Assembly: GCA_013361525.1 (NCBI GenBank)
Contig: JABFXY010000039.1
Span: forward strand, 1-64,000
Reading direction: 5' to 3'
Length of the DNA stretch: 64,000 nt
Source of the DNA: Polyangiaceae bacterium
Lineage (GTDB): Bacteria > Myxococcota_A > Polyangia > Polyangiales > Polyangiaceae
Shown: in pieces, positions 49,927-59,779 of the stretch
Position numbering within the stretch: the stretch's first letter is position 1
How the letters are laid out: each line of letters starts with the position of its first letter
Notes under the pieces: generated by a model
The model's input: only the letters and a program-made list of their open reading frames with translations
Told to the model about the DNA's origin: nothing
Database searches by the model: none
Translations under genes and position numbers: made by a program

Positions 49927-50565
49927 CTCGGAGAGCGCCGGTTTCATCGACTCGACGATCTCCACGGACTCGTCCGCGTCGAAGGTGTGCGGGTCGAGCT
50001 CGACGGTGACGACGACGTCGTCCTTTTGAAAGACGGCGACGTGCATGGTCGGGTCGCCTCCCTCGGCAGACAGCCACGTAGGTAGTTGGGAGAGCGCGGT
50101 GCGCGACGAGGACGCGCGCGGCTTCGCGATCGCGATGAACCCGTGCTCGCCGAGGCCGAGGGGCTCGAACCGCTCGAATGGGCGTTGCCGCAGCGTCAGC
50201 TCCGCAAACTCAGAGCCGCTGTCGGAGCGGCCTGCCATCGCGTGAATGCGGAACTTCGGCGCCCGATCGGGGCTCGATAGGGTGACGTGACAGACGCCGG
50301 GCTCGAGATGCGTGTCTTTCCGAAAGGCGCCGTCGTCGAGGCGCTTGGACTTGGTCGCTTCCAACAGGTCGACACAGGGGGAGTCTTTGAGGACGAGCGA
50401 GAAGACCAGGATGACGGCGCCGATGATCAGGAGGGCGATGCCGAAGGAGAGCAAGCGCCTGCGATTTCGCCGCTTGAGCTCCTCCAGATCGCGCTTGGCG
50501 AGCTTGCGCTCGAGGTCGTCGAAATCGGCGTCCAGCGAATCGGGGCGAGCCGGGGGAGCAGGCAC
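49903..50565 (-). CDS. Single-pass membrane protein of unknown function
   Basis: The 220-residue product has a charged helical start (about residues 10-38, many Arg, Lys and Glu), a transmembrane helix (about 39-60, SFGIALLIIGAVILVFSLVL) and a soluble domain of about 150 residues with two Cys and no recognised motif. The domain follows the helix, so it lies outside the cytoplasm. The GTG start is 12 bases from the end of a perfect 18-base palindrome that sits between it and the ECF sigma gene, which faces away. That placement makes it a good candidate for a member of the sigma factor regulon. Confidence 0.7.
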   Translation of the reverse strand: MPAPPARPDSLDADFDDLERKLAKRDLEELKRRNRRRLLSFGIALLIIGAVILVFSLVLKDSPCVDLLEATKSKRLDDGAFRKDTHLEPGVCHVTLSSPDRAPKFRIHAMAGRSDSGSEFAELTLRQRPFERFEPLGLGEHGFIAIAKPRASSSRTALSQLPTWLSAEGGDPTMHVAVFQKDDVVVTVELDPHTFDADESVEIVESMKPALSELRRLAPR

Positions 50566-50577
50566 GAGCTTTTTTTA

Positions 50578-50595
50578 GAGGTGTCGCGACACCTC
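50578..50595. promoter_or_regulatory. Perfect 18-base palindrome between divergent genes
   Basis: GAGGTGTCGCGACACCTC is a dyad with no spacer. Position: 12 bases before the GTG of the membrane protein gene (minus) and 62 bases before the sigma factor ATG (plus). A run of T flanks it on the left. It looks like a repressor operator controlling both genes. A terminator is unlikely because a hairpin would have to use bases at its centre as the loop. Confidence 0.55.
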
Positions 50596-50657
50596 GAGCA
50601 AGCGCGCTGACATAGGCAGGTAGGTAGGCTTGGCAGCGGGCGAGGACCGGGACCGAC

Positions 50658-51290
50658 ATGGGACGACCTGAGGACACAGAGCCCTCGGCAGGGGAGGGCC
50701 TCGGACCGAGCGCGTTGCTCGCCGCCGTGGCGCGGGGAGATAAAGACGCGCTCCGGCGGCTCTACGAGACGTGCGTCGACGGCCTGTACACGTTCGTCTT
50801 CTATCGGGTCGGTAAAGACCCGGCGCTGGCCGAGGACGTGGTTCAGGAGACGTTCCTTCTGGCGATGTCGCACCACGGGGACTTCGACGAACGCCGCGGC
50901 ACGTTGCGCAGCTGGGTCTGTCAGCTCTCGCGCAACGTGATCCGCACCCACCTGAGGCAACGGCGCCGCTCGGAGGAGATCGACATGTGGGATCGCGTGG
51001 ACCGAGCGCTCGTGGAGGCGTTCGAGCGGATGGAGCGCGAGGCGCTCGCCCAAGAGGTGCTCGAAAAGAAAGAGGTGCGCGACCTCGTGCACGTCACGAT
51101 GGGCCACCTCGCCGCGAACCACCGCCACATTCTCGAGCGAAAGTACCTCGAGGATCGCTCCCTCGCCGAGCTCGCTCTCGAGCTCGGCGTGAGTGAAGAC
51201 GCAGCAAAGTCGATGTTGGCGCGCGCCCGGCGCGCGTTTCGCGAGACGTTCCAGACGCTGGGTCGGACGCTCGCGGAGGTCGAGTCATGA
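50658..51290 (+). CDS. ECF-type RNA polymerase sigma factor
   Basis: The 210-residue product has the two conserved regions of small ECF sigma factors: region 2 (about residues 22-95, with RRLYETCVDGLYTFVFYRVG and the VQETFLLAM segment) for -10 contact, and region 4 (about 150-200, with AELALELGVSEDAAKSMLARAR) as the -35 helix-turn-helix. Its stop overlaps the start of the giant FecR protein gene as ATGA, so the sigma factor and that protein are made in coupled amounts. This is the usual arrangement for a sigma factor with its anti-sigma factor. Its target promoters are unknown. Confidence 0.94.
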   Translation: MGRPEDTEPSAGEGLGPSALLAAVARGDKDALRRLYETCVDGLYTFVFYRVGKDPALAEDVVQETFLLAMSHHGDFDERRGTLRSWVCQLSRNVIRTHLRQRRRSEEIDMWDRVDRALVEAFERMEREALAQEVLEKKEVRDLVHVTMGHLAANHRHILERKYLEDRSLAELALELGVSEDAAKSMLARARRAFRETFQTLGRTLAEVES

Positions 51291-54200
51291 ATCCGATGGA
51301 AGCCGACCACGAAGAAGAGAACGTCGAACGCCTCCTGCGAGGCGCGGAGGCGGCGCCCAAAATGAGCGACGAAGCGCGGACCAGGGTGCTCGATCGACTG
51401 CTCGCGGCACAGGCCGAGCGCACGGCGCCGGTCGCGAAGCGTGGGCTGGTCGCGCGGATCGCGCCGCGGCTGCGCGGTCGCAATGCGGCGGCGATCGCGG
51501 GCGTTCTCGCGCTCGCAGCAGGCGCTGCGCTGCTGTTTCGCGCACCCCCGACGGATCGTCAGGAGCTGACGTACGAGAACGAGGGGCCGGGGCCACGTCG
51601 TGTGGCGCTCCGAGACGGATCGGTGGTCGTGCTCGACGCAGGCGCGACCGTCGTCGAGCGAGCTCCGCGCGACGTGAAGCTCGTGAAGGGCCAGGCGATC
51701 TTCGATGTGAAGACCCAGGGCGCAAAGTTCGAGGTCGAGACGGATCAGGGCCGCGCGGCCGCGCTCGGGACGCGCTTCTTGGTTCGTGCCTCGGAGGGGG
51801 ATGCGACGATCGCCGTCGCGAAAGGTCGCGTCGAGATCGCGAATCACCGCGGCGACACGCAGCTCGTTCGAGCCGGCGAACAAGGCGTGTTGCGAGGTGC
51901 CGCGGCACCTGCTGCGGAGCCGGCGCGGCGCGTTTCGCACTTGTTCTCGTTCTCGCGCGCGGCTGAGCCGCCGGCGCTCGACGGCGTTCCCCGACGGAAG
52001 GGCACGCTCGTCGCCCGCGACCCGCGCTGGTCGACGGAGGAGCCGCTGGATCTGCGCTCGTTCGACGTCGACGTTCATGTGGAGGACGGTTTCGCCGCCA
52101 CCACGATCGACCAGACGTATTTCAATCCGCGGATGCGCCAGCTCGAAGGGACGTACGCGTTCCCCGTGCCGCAAGGGGCCGCCATCTCGCGACTCGCGAT
52201 GTACGTCGACGGCAACCTGATGGAGGGCGCGATCGTCGAGCGCAACCGCGGACGAGACATCTACGAGGGGATCGTCGAAGCCCGGCGCGACCCGGCGCTG
52301 CTCGAGTGGATGAGCGGCAATACCTTCCGCATGCGGGTGTTTCCGCTTCCGGCTCGAACCGAGAAGCGGATCTTCATGTCGTATACGCAGCCGCTCGAGC
52401 ATCTCTATGGTGTCGACCGGCTGACCGTGCCGATTCCGACCGTGGATCAAGCGGCCGACAGCGCGCGGTTTCGCGTGAGGATCGCCGGCGGCGCGTCGAT
52501 GGATATCGCCTCGCCGAGCCACGAGATCACGATGCGTGACGACGGCAAGGATCGCATCGTCACGTTCGACGCGAAGTCTTATGGGCTCGGCCAAGATCTC
52601 GTGCTCACGCTGCGAAGCGAAGACGGGGGTGCGGACCAGGCTCGTACCTACGAGCAAGGCACGGATCGGTATGTCCTCGTTCGGCACGAGCCCGACATCC
52701 GCGACGCGATCACCTCGGGGGGGCACGCAGAGGCGGCGCTGGCGCGTCGCGGACCTCGTCGCATCGCCGTCCTCTTCGACGTCAGCGCGTCGAGGAGCGC
52801 GGAGGATCTCGCCGCGCAAACGCGGTTCGTCGAGGGGCTCGTCGATTCGTTCGACGACGAGGACGAGGTCGCGTTCGTCACCGTGGGCTACGACGCCGAG
52901 TCGATGCCCGGCGGCGCCGTGGCGGCCAAAAAGCTCGATCCCGCGAAGGTCGATGCGTTCCTCGGCTCGCGTGCAGAAGGGATCGGATCGACGCGGCTCG
53001 ACCTCGGTTTGCAAACCGCGCTGGCCGCGCTCGAAGGTGGCGAAGGCGAGCGTGTGGTCATCTACGTCGGCGACGGTGTTTATGGCGGCGCGCAGGCGAG
53101 CGGCGCCTCCGGGCGCGCGAGCGATCTCGCAGCGCTCGTCAAAGGCAAGGCGCGCTTTCTCGGCGTAGGCATCGGAGACTCGATCGATCGCGGGTTGCTC
53201 GACACGATCGCCGAGGAGACAGACGGCGTCGCGATCACCGTCGGCGAGGACGAAGACCTCGCGCACCGCGCGTTCGATCTCGTTGCTTCGACGTATACGC
53301 CCTGCATCCACGGCCTCGAGGCGCAGGTGGTCGATGCCGGCGGTAAGCCGATTCCGTCGGCCGTTGCAGTGCCGACTGCGCGTCACGCGTGTGACGGCGA
53401 GCGGGTCGAGGTCGTCGCGAGGGCGCCGAAGTCCGCGGCCGATGCGCGAGCAATCCGTGTGACGGGCCACATCGGCGACACGCATTGGGAGAAAGAGATC
53501 GCGCTCTCGAGCGCTGGATCCGGCGCCGCGTATCTGCCGCGCGTCTTCGCGGAGCGCCGCGTCGCCACCTTGCTCGCGGGAGAGCCGCCGGGCCCGGGTC
53601 GAGCGGAGTCCCCCAATGCGGCCGAGATTACCGATCTCGCAAAGCGGTATTTCCTGGTGACGCCGTTTACCTCGTTGCTCGTCCTCGAGAACGACGCGAT
53701 GTACAAGGAATACGGCGTCGAGAAGAAGAAGCCCGAAGGTTGGGCCCTTTATTCGGCACCCGAGCACATCGAGGTGAAGTTCGAGCCGATCGGCAAGAAG
53801 TCCGACTCGCTTTCGGGCTGGGATCTCCTGGATCGGTCGCCGACGACGCTCTTTTCTTCGTACGACATGGATGTGCCTCGTCCCGGGTTCCTCTCGCCGG
53901 CCGATCCGGGGACAGGGCGGCGCGTGCGAATGGGAGGCATCAGCTCCTTCGGCCTGACCGGAATTGGATTTGGCGGCGGTGGCCGCGGCCAGGGATTCGG
54001 TAGCGGCAATGGCCGGCTCGGAGGGGCGCATTCGCCTTATGAGCGCCCGCTCCGTCGCGTCACCAGCGACAACTTGAAGCAAGACCTCGTGTCGCTGAAG
54101 CGCACGGTTTCGTTCGCGAGACCGACTCTGGCCGAGCCGATGTTCGCGGCGGCGGTCGGCGATGTCGCAAGCACACGGAATGTCGTCGGCGGGGAGAGCG

Positions 54201-56587
54201 CGAAAAAGGGTTGGCTCGGGCAAGCGTTCCGCGGTGCGTCGCTCGACGGCTGGAACGGCTACGAAAACGAGCTGGAAGACCTGACGGAGCTCGCTCCGTC
54301 GATGTTCACGATGGAGATCGATCCCATCTCCGACTTCCTCGCGGCTGCACGGTCGACGGAGCCCGTCGACGAAAAGGCGAAGCAGATGCTCGAAGCGGCG
54401 CGCGTCGCGTCGCCGGAGTCGCTGGTTGCGGAGCGCGACGGTGCGGTGGTGACGTTGCGAAGCGGCGGTCTCGACGTCGTGCGGACGTTGCCGACGAAGC
54501 AGCGCGAGGTCGCAGTCCTCGACGGCGACGGTCTGCGCTTCGACTACGACGAGCTCGGTCTATCGACCAAGCGAAACATCGCTGCGGCGGAGGCGTGGTG
54601 GCTCGCTTCGGAGCTTCCATTCATCGCTCCGTCGGCCGAGAGCCTGCGCGGCCTGACCGTCGAGGTCGTGCCGCCGAAGAGCGATGGTCGCTCCGGGCTC
54701 GTGATCCGCGCGCCGAAAGGAGCGAGCGGTGAGCTCGCGTTGCCGAACATCGAATACGTCTTCGACGACAAAGGTCGTATCGCGAGCGTGTCGCTCGTTC
54801 GCGGGTCGACGCGCGACGAGACGGTGATTCGATACGAAGCCGATCGCCTGGAGGTGATTCGGCCGGGCGATCCTCCCATCGTCTATCGCGCGGCGAAGAG
54901 CGCGCCGCTCACCCGCGCGACCGATCTCGTCGAGGTCGCTCTGCCGCTCTCGAACCCCGCGCGCTGGGCCGAGATCGTGGAGCCGAAGCCCGGCACCACG
55001 AGCGATCGCGACGAAATGATCCGCGCACACCGGCAGCTCCTCGCGACGTACGCGGCGCTTTACGATCAGGGCAAGCTCGCCCATCACCTCACGAAGCTGC
55101 GGGAGGTGGCGGGGAAGGTGACCCGCGGCGACGTGGCGCTCGCGAGCATGGCGTTCGGTTCTTACAAGGACCTGCGCTCGGTGCTCGACGATCTTCCGCC
55201 GGAGGATGCGGTGCGGGCGTTCGCGAGCGCGTCGGCGGGACCCCCGCATGCGCTCGGCAAGGCGCTCTCGAAGATCGCCGATGACCACGCCGGCTCGTCG
55301 CTCGGCCTGATGGCGAGCTATCGATCGATCGTGCTCGATGCGCAAACGGAGGGCCGCAAGAGGTCCGTCGTCACGAAGATCAAGAAGCTTCACGACCAGT
55401 ACCCGGAGGCGCGCACCTTCCGTTATGCCGCTGTTCGCTTCGCCGTCGATCGCAACGGATGGTCGGACGACGAGTACGCGCTCACCCTGTGGAACACGCT
55501 GGAAAAGGATCCGTTGCTCGCGCCCGTCGCGGATCGCGCAGCGTCGAACCTCCTTCTGCGCATGCCGGGCAAGAACCGCGAGGCGGCCGACAGGGCCGTG
55601 CGGGCGTTCGAGGGCGCCATCGCGCAGAAGATCCCGGTCGTCGTCGACTGGGGAATGCATTCGGCCATCGTGCGAGGCCGCGGGGCCGTCGCGATGGATG
55701 TGCTCGTCGCGCGCTGGCGTTCGGCCGTGCTCTCGAAGGGGACGGCGCGTGAGGTGATCGAGCTCCTCAAGACGACGCTGAATGGATATGGGCCGATTCA
55801 AGATCGCGGCAGCGATCTCACGGCGGTGGTGCGGCGGCTCGACAGCGCGCCCGACACCGACGAAGACGCCCGCGTCGTCGTCGCTGCGTACCTCCTCACG
55901 GCTGGGAAGGTCCCGGAGGCGAAGCTTGCGATCGCGCCGCTCATGACCGAAGAGGTGTTGTCGCCGAGCGTGCTCGAGCTGTCCGCTGCGATCGCCGAAG
56001 AGGAAGGCGATCTCGAGCGCGCCGCGACGTCGCTCGACCGGCTGTTGTCCGCGACGCAGCAAGAGGCGCTCGACCTCTCCGTCGTGCGCGGTTGGTATAC
56101 GCGCCTCATCGGGCTGCACATGCGCCGCGCCGGGCTCGCGACCGGACAGGCAGCGGACACCGCCGTCGCCCAAATGTTGAACGTCGCGGCCCGCTTCCGC
56201 AAAGAGGACCCGGGCAACATCGCGATCGACGAGCTCGTCGCGACGTCGCTCTACCAGCTCGGTCGAATGGACGAAGCGAAGAAGCATCTTTCGTCGATCG
56301 TGGAGCGACGGCCTGCGGACGGCACCGCGTGGAGCCGCGTCGCGAACGTCCTGGAGACGCAGGGTGATCTCGACGGCTCGCTCGGCGCGTGGCGTGAGGC
56401 GACCCGTGTCGAGCCGACGAACCCCACGTGGATGTTGTCGCTCGCGCAAGCGTTGCTCGCGCGCGGCGATGAGCAGAGCCGAACCGAAGCGCTCGATCTT
56501 CTCGTGCGCATCGACAAAGGAAAGTGGCAGGACCGCTTCTCGGGCATCTCCTACCAGGCGCACGAGCTCTACCTCGCGGAGAAGTAG
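51287..56587 (+). CDS. Giant FecR-VIT-vWA-TPR protein, probable regulator of the upstream sigma factor
   Basis: The 1766-residue product begins with about 60 cytoplasmic residues, then a single transmembrane helix (about 65-84). Behind it, outside the cytoplasm, follow a FecR-like domain (about 93-205), a VIT domain (about 251-371), a vWA domain (about 488-660) with the metal motif DVSAS, a Gly-rich linker (about 881-915), and a long C-terminal part ending in TPR-like helices (about 1540-1766). A FecR-type anti-sigma domain coupled to an ECF sigma factor usually transmits a cell-surface signal. Here the sensing half seems to be replaced by adhesion-type VIT/vWA and protein-binding TPR parts. 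The VIT, vWA and Gly-rich stretches match those in the lipoprotein at 768-4154. The short N-terminal part has no recognised anti-sigma helix pattern, so the inhibitory role is inferred. Confidence 0.9.
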   Translation: MNPMEADHEEENVERLLRGAEAAPKMSDEARTRVLDRLLAAQAERTAPVAKRGLVARIAPRLRGRNAAAIAGVLALAAGAALLFRAPPTDRQELTYENEGPGPRRVALRDGSVVVLDAGATVVERAPRDVKLVKGQAIFDVKTQGAKFEVETDQGRAAALGTRFLVRASEGDATIAVAKGRVEIANHRGDTQLVRAGEQGVLRGAAAPAAEPARRVSHLFSFSRAAEPPALDGVPRRKGTLVARDPRWSTEEPLDLRSFDVDVHVEDGFAATTIDQTYFNPRMRQLEGTYAFPVPQGAAISRLAMYVDGNLMEGAIVERNRGRDIYEGIVEARRDPALLEWMSGNTFRMRVFPLPARTEKRIFMSYTQPLEHLYGVDRLTVPIPTVDQAADSARFRVRIAGGASMDIASPSHEITMRDDGKDRIVTFDAKSYGLGQDLVLTLRSEDGGADQARTYEQGTDRYVLVRHEPDIRDAITSGGHAEAALARRGPRRIAVLFDVSASRSAEDLAAQTRFVEGLVDSFDDEDEVAFVTVGYDAESMPGGAVAAKKLDPAKVDAFLGSRAEGIGSTRLDLGLQTALAALEGGEGERVVIYVGDGVYGGAQASGASGRASDLAALVKGKARFLGVGIGDSIDRGLLDTIAEETDGVAITVGEDEDLAHRAFDLVASTYTPCIHGLEAQVVDAGGKPIPSAVAVPTARHACDGERVEVVARAPKSAADARAIRVTGHIGDTHWEKEIALSSAGSGAAYLPRVFAERRVATLLAGEPPGPGRAESPNAAEITDLAKRYFLVTPFTSLLVLENDAMYKEYGVEKKKPEGWALYSAPEHIEVKFEPIGKKSDSLSGWDLLDRSPTTLFSSYDMDVPRPGFLSPADPGTGRRVRMGGISSFGLTGIGFGGGGRGQGFGSGNGRLGGAHSPYERPLRRVTSDNLKQDLVSLKRTVSFARPTLAEPMFAAAVGDVASTRNVVGGESAKKGWLGQAFRGASLDGWNGYENELEDLTELAPSMFTMEIDPISDFLAAARSTEPVDEKAKQMLEAARVASPESLVAERDGAVVTLRSGGLDVVRTLPTKQREVAVLDGDGLRFDYDELGLSTKRNIAAAEAWWLASELPFIAPSAESLRGLTVEVVPPKSDGRSGLVIRAPKGASGELALPNIEYVFDDKGRIASVSLVRGSTRDETVIRYEADRLEVIRPGDPPIVYRAAKSAPLTRATDLVEVALPLSNPARWAEIVEPKPGTTSDRDEMIRAHRQLLATYAALYDQGKLAHHLTKLREVAGKVTRGDVALASMAFGSYKDLRSVLDDLPPEDAVRAFASASAGPPHALGKALSKIADDHAGSSLGLMASYRSIVLDAQTEGRKRSVVTKIKKLHDQYPEARTFRYAAVRFAVDRNGWSDDEYALTLWNTLEKDPLLAPVADRAASNLLLRMPGKNREAADRAVRAFEGAIAQKIPVVVDWGMHSAIVRGRGAVAMDVLVARWRSAVLSKGTAREVIELLKTTLNGYGPIQDRGSDLTAVVRRLDSAPDTDEDARVVVAAYLLTAGKVPEAKLAIAPLMTEEVLSPSVLELSAAIAEEEGDLERAATSLDRLLSATQQEALDLSVVRGWYTRLIGLHMRRAGLATGQAADTAVAQMLNVAARFRKEDPGNIAIDELVATSLYQLGRMDEAKKHLSSIVERRPADGTAWSRVANVLETQGDLDGSLGAWREATRVEPTNPTWMLSLAQALLARGDEQSRTEALDLLVRIDKGKWQDRFSGISYQAHELYLAEK

Positions 56588-56651
56588 TCGCCGCAACGGC
56601 TTCTTCCTGTAGCCGGTAGCCCGAAGCCGATGGCCGAATCGCGCGCCGCGA

Positions 56652-59600
56652 TTACAGTCCCTCGACGCCCTTCAGGTTGGCGCCGGCGAGCTTCGCCTTG
56701 CTCGTGTCGGCGCCGGTGACCTTCGCGCCTTCGAGGTCCGCGTCGCGAAAATCGACGCCAGCGAGCTTCGATTCGCTCAGGTCGGTCGTCTTCAGTCGTG
56801 CGCCCCGGAAGGAGGCGCGTTGCAGATCGGCCCCGTCGAAGCGAGCGCCATTCGCCATGGTCTTCTGCGCATTCGCGTCGCAAAGGATGCTGTTGGAGAA
56901 CAGCGCATCGGCGAGCTTGCTCATCCGTAGATCGCAGCCACCGAGCTTCGCCTGGGTGAAATCCGCGCCTTCGGCCGCGACGTTCGAGAGATCCGCCTTC
57001 GAAAGGTCCGACGCGCGCAGCGAGGTGACCTGCATGCTTGCGCGACCGAAGCTTCCGTCGCGCAGGTTTGCTCCGTCGAAGATCGACCGATCGAGGGAAG
57101 CGCGCTCCCAGTTGCAGCGCGGCGCGTGGGTGTCGCGAAAGCTCGCGTCGTCGAGGCTCGCGCCGGTGAAGATGGCGCCGTCGAGCGTGGCCGAATCGAA
57201 GGTCGCGTTTGCGCCTCGCAGATCGGAGAGCCTGCCCGAGCTCACGGTGGCGCTCTTCAAGACGGCGTGGGTGAGGTTTGCACCCGACAAGTCGATGTCG
57301 CGGAGGGTCGCGGACTCGAACGTCACCCGCTCGAGGTGGGCTTGCACGAAGCTCGCGCGCTCGCCGCGCACATGATCGAGCTTCGCGCCCGCGGCCTGCA
57401 CGAGCGACGCGCTGGCGTCGGTGAGGTCCGCACGCGTGAGCACGGCGTCGTCGAGTTGCGCACGCGCGAGATCGGCTCGGCTGAGATCGGCCTCGGTGAG
57501 GTCGGCGCCGCGCAAATCTGCACCCGTCAGCTTCGCCCCGCTGAGGCGCGCGTTTCGAAGGATCGTGCCGTTGAGCTTTGCGCCGCCGAGGTTCGCGCCG
57601 GACATGACGGCGCCCGTCAAATCGAGCCCGCTCAAATCCGCGGCGGAGAGATCCATTCCGTGCATCGCTGAGCCGGAGCGGATGTTGTCGAGCACGGTCT
57701 TGCGGATGCCCGTCTCACCCGGAGGAGGCGGCGGAGCGGAGGTCACGGCCGGGCCCGGGACCGACGCTGCCGGCGCTGTGGTCGACGCGGGAGCAACGAC
57801 CGAAGGAGGCGGGGCAGCCGGCGCCGGAGCAGGCACCTGCACGGCCGCCGGTGCGCTTCGTCCGAGCACCGCGAGCGGCTTCGGCGCGGGGGCGTCGTCG
57901 ACTCGAGGCGGTACGGGCACGTCGGACGAGAAAGGCAGCGCCGATGGGGGCGCGGCGGCGGGTACGGCCGCGAGGATCGGCGCCGTCATCGTCGATGGCG
58001 GAGCCGGATCCGCAGACGAAGGCGGTGGCATCGCGAGCGTGTCGCGCGCCGCGACGGGGAAGGCCGGCGGTGGAGGCGCATCGGCGGAGGCGGTCTCCGG
58101 TGACGCCCAGTCCGGCGGCGCGACCGGCTTGGGCGGCGCGACCGCCTTGGGCGGCGCGACCGCCTTGGGCGGCTCGACTGGCTTCGGCGGCGGGACCACA
58201 GCGGGGGGCTTCACCTCGACGGCGCGTGGAGGCCCGGAAGGGAGGATATCGAGCGCGGGCAACACCACGGTCGCGAGGGGCGGTGGATCATTCGCCCCGA
58301 GGGCTGGAAGGACGCTGGTCGCGAGCGATGGTTGGTGCTGCAACGATTGGAACGCGGCCGGCGGCGCCGGCGCCACCGGCGTCGAAGCCGGCTTCGACGC
58401 CGACGTGGGGCCCGGCGCGAAGGGCAGCGCCGCGTTGGGTGTCGACGCGGCGATCGCGCCGACCATCGTTTCGCCGCCTCCCTCGTCGGGATCGTCCGGA
58501 TCGTCGCCGCCGATTCGAGGTGCCGAGACCAACGGAATGGTCGGTCGCGTCGCATCGCCGGCGAACGGCAGAGGCCCGATCGACACGTCTTCGGTGGACG
58601 TGACCGTCAGCTCGTTCGCGAAGTCGAAGGGTTGAGGCGGCGGCGGTTGCGCGACGGGAGCCTTACCCGGCGAGCGCGCGAACGGCAGACCCGGCAGGGC
58701 CTTTCCGCTGCTCGAACGGCGCGCCGCAGGCGCGTTGCCATGCGCCCAAGGCAACGCCTTCTCCCCGAGCGCGCTCGCGAGCTGCTCTTCGTTCAGCATC
58801 AACGTCTCGTTCGAGATGTCCATCGAGGCCGCGTCTTCGTCGGTGTGCTCGATGCCGGCGACGACCTGCAGCTGCGCGACGTCGGCCGGTGAGATCGGCA
58901 CTTCACCTCGCCACGTGAGCTCAGCCGTCGCGTTATCCATGTGGATGAAGAGCCGGGCGATCGCGAGCTCGAGCTCGGGCCCTGCCGACGTCGTCTCGGG
59001 ACCTCCGGCGATGCGAGCGCGTGCGCGGAGCGCCGGCAGCTGCGTCTGGAACCGCGCGGCGTCCGGTCGCATGCCGTCGACGATGATCCACTCGTCGCCC
59101 TCGATGGCCGGGACGCGCTGATCTTTCGGGGCCGCGTGGAAGAACTCGAGCGGCAGGTCGTCGGGCACTTCGAGGATGCCGCCACGCTCGGAGGGGAGCG
59201 AACGCGCGAGCCGGCGCCGCATCGGCCACCACGGAGCGATCGGCCCGAAGCCCGCGACGACCCAGGGATCGACCGAGTGGACGATGTTCGGCGGCGAGCG
59301 AGGATCGTCGAGCGCACGCCCGACGGGGTTGTCGGTCGTCGGGCCTCCGACGGCTCGATCGTAGGCGATTGGCAAGCGTACGAAGGGCTGGGGGTGGGCG
59401 GCCGACGACGCGCGGTCGCCATAGACGTGCAGCGTCTTGTCGACGAGGCTCCCGCCCTTGCCACCGACGTAGAGGCGCACGCTGAGTGACGGCACCGTGC
59501 GATTCGCGGGCGCGCACGCGTGCCCGTCGAGGAGGATCTCGGCCCGCCCCAGCGGCGGTGCCAGATCGGTCGGTTGCTCGAGCGCGCGCTGAGGGTCCGA

Positions 59601-59777
59601 CGGAACGTCTTCCAGGGTGACGTCGGCGCCCGGCATGACGAATGCGACGTCGCCGTCGACGAGGGAGAGCCGCACCTTGAGGATCGCCGTCAGAAAAAGG
59701 CGATCCTTGCGGCTCATGAGCAGCGTCGTGCCGGTCGCCCCGCCGTACGCCGAAATCGGGACCCGCGCGAGCACCAC
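56652..59777 (-). CDS. DUF2169 protein with C-terminal pentapeptide repeats
   Basis: The 1041-residue product has a DUF2169-type domain in the first 300 residues (start VLARVPISAYGG, then PFVRLPIAYDRAVGG and a later APKDQRVPAIEGDEWI). A central part of about 350 residues is rich in Pro and Ala and is probably disordered. The last 330 residues are pentapeptide repeats of the A(D/N)LxX type, which fold into a right-handed square beta helix. DUF2169 proteins are linked with type VI secretion, often as helpers for VgrG or toxins. The GTG start lies two bases after the stop of the paralogous gene at 59780, so translation is coupled. No other type VI genes are seen in the window. Confidence 0.88.
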   Translation of the reverse strand: MVLARVPISAYGGATGTTLLMSRKDRLFLTAILKVRLSLVDGDVAFVMPGADVTLEDVPSDPQRALEQPTDLAPPLGRAEILLDGHACAPANRTVPSLSVRLYVGGKGGSLVDKTLHVYGDRASSAAHPQPFVRLPIAYDRAVGGPTTDNPVGRALDDPRSPPNIVHSVDPWVVAGFGPIAPWWPMRRRLARSLPSERGGILEVPDDLPLEFFHAAPKDQRVPAIEGDEWIIVDGMRPDAARFQTQLPALRARARIAGGPETTSAGPELELAIARLFIHMDNATAELTWRGEVPISPADVAQLQVVAGIEHTDEDAASMDISNETLMLNEEQLASALGEKALPWAHGNAPAARRSSSGKALPGLPFARSPGKAPVAQPPPPQPFDFANELTVTSTEDVSIGPLPFAGDATRPTIPLVSAPRIGGDDPDDPDEGGGETMVGAIAASTPNAALPFAPGPTSASKPASTPVAPAPPAAFQSLQHQPSLATSVLPALGANDPPPLATVVLPALDILPSGPPRAVEVKPPAVVPPPKPVEPPKAVAPPKAVAPPKPVAPPDWASPETASADAPPPPAFPVAARDTLAMPPPSSADPAPPSTMTAPILAAVPAAAPPSALPFSSDVPVPPRVDDAPAPKPLAVLGRSAPAAVQVPAPAPAAPPPSVVAPASTTAPAASVPGPAVTSAPPPPPGETGIRKTVLDNIRSGSAMHGMDLSAADLSGLDLTGAVMSGANLGGAKLNGTILRNARLSGAKLTGADLRGADLTEADLSRADLARAQLDDAVLTRADLTDASASLVQAAGAKLDHVRGERASFVQAHLERVTFESATLRDIDLSGANLTHAVLKSATVSSGRLSDLRGANATFDSATLDGAIFTGASLDDASFRDTHAPRCNWERASLDRSIFDGANLRDGSFGRASMQVTSLRASDLSKADLSNVAAEGADFTQAKLGGCDLRMSKLADALFSNSILCDANAQKTMANGARFDGADLQRASFRGARLKTTDLSESKLAGVDFRDADLEGAKVTGADTSKAKLAGANLKGVEGL

Positions 59778-59779
59778 GA

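Noticed and set aside
50921-54223. Very long open frame of about 1100 codons on the minus strand inside the sigma and FecR-VIT-vWA genes
   Set aside because: It has no motif and is Arg/Asp/Glu-rich without structure, as expected opposite a high-GC gene. The plus strand has clear domains.
51287-56587. Classical FecIR-TonB receptor system
   Set aside because: The FecR-like domain is present but no TonB-dependent receptor gene follows; the rest of the protein is VIT/vWA/TPR.
54560-56596. Open frame of about 680 codons on the minus strand inside the 3' half of the giant gene
   Set aside because: Composition dominated by Arg, Glu, Leu and His without any recognised fold; shadow of the plus-strand gene.
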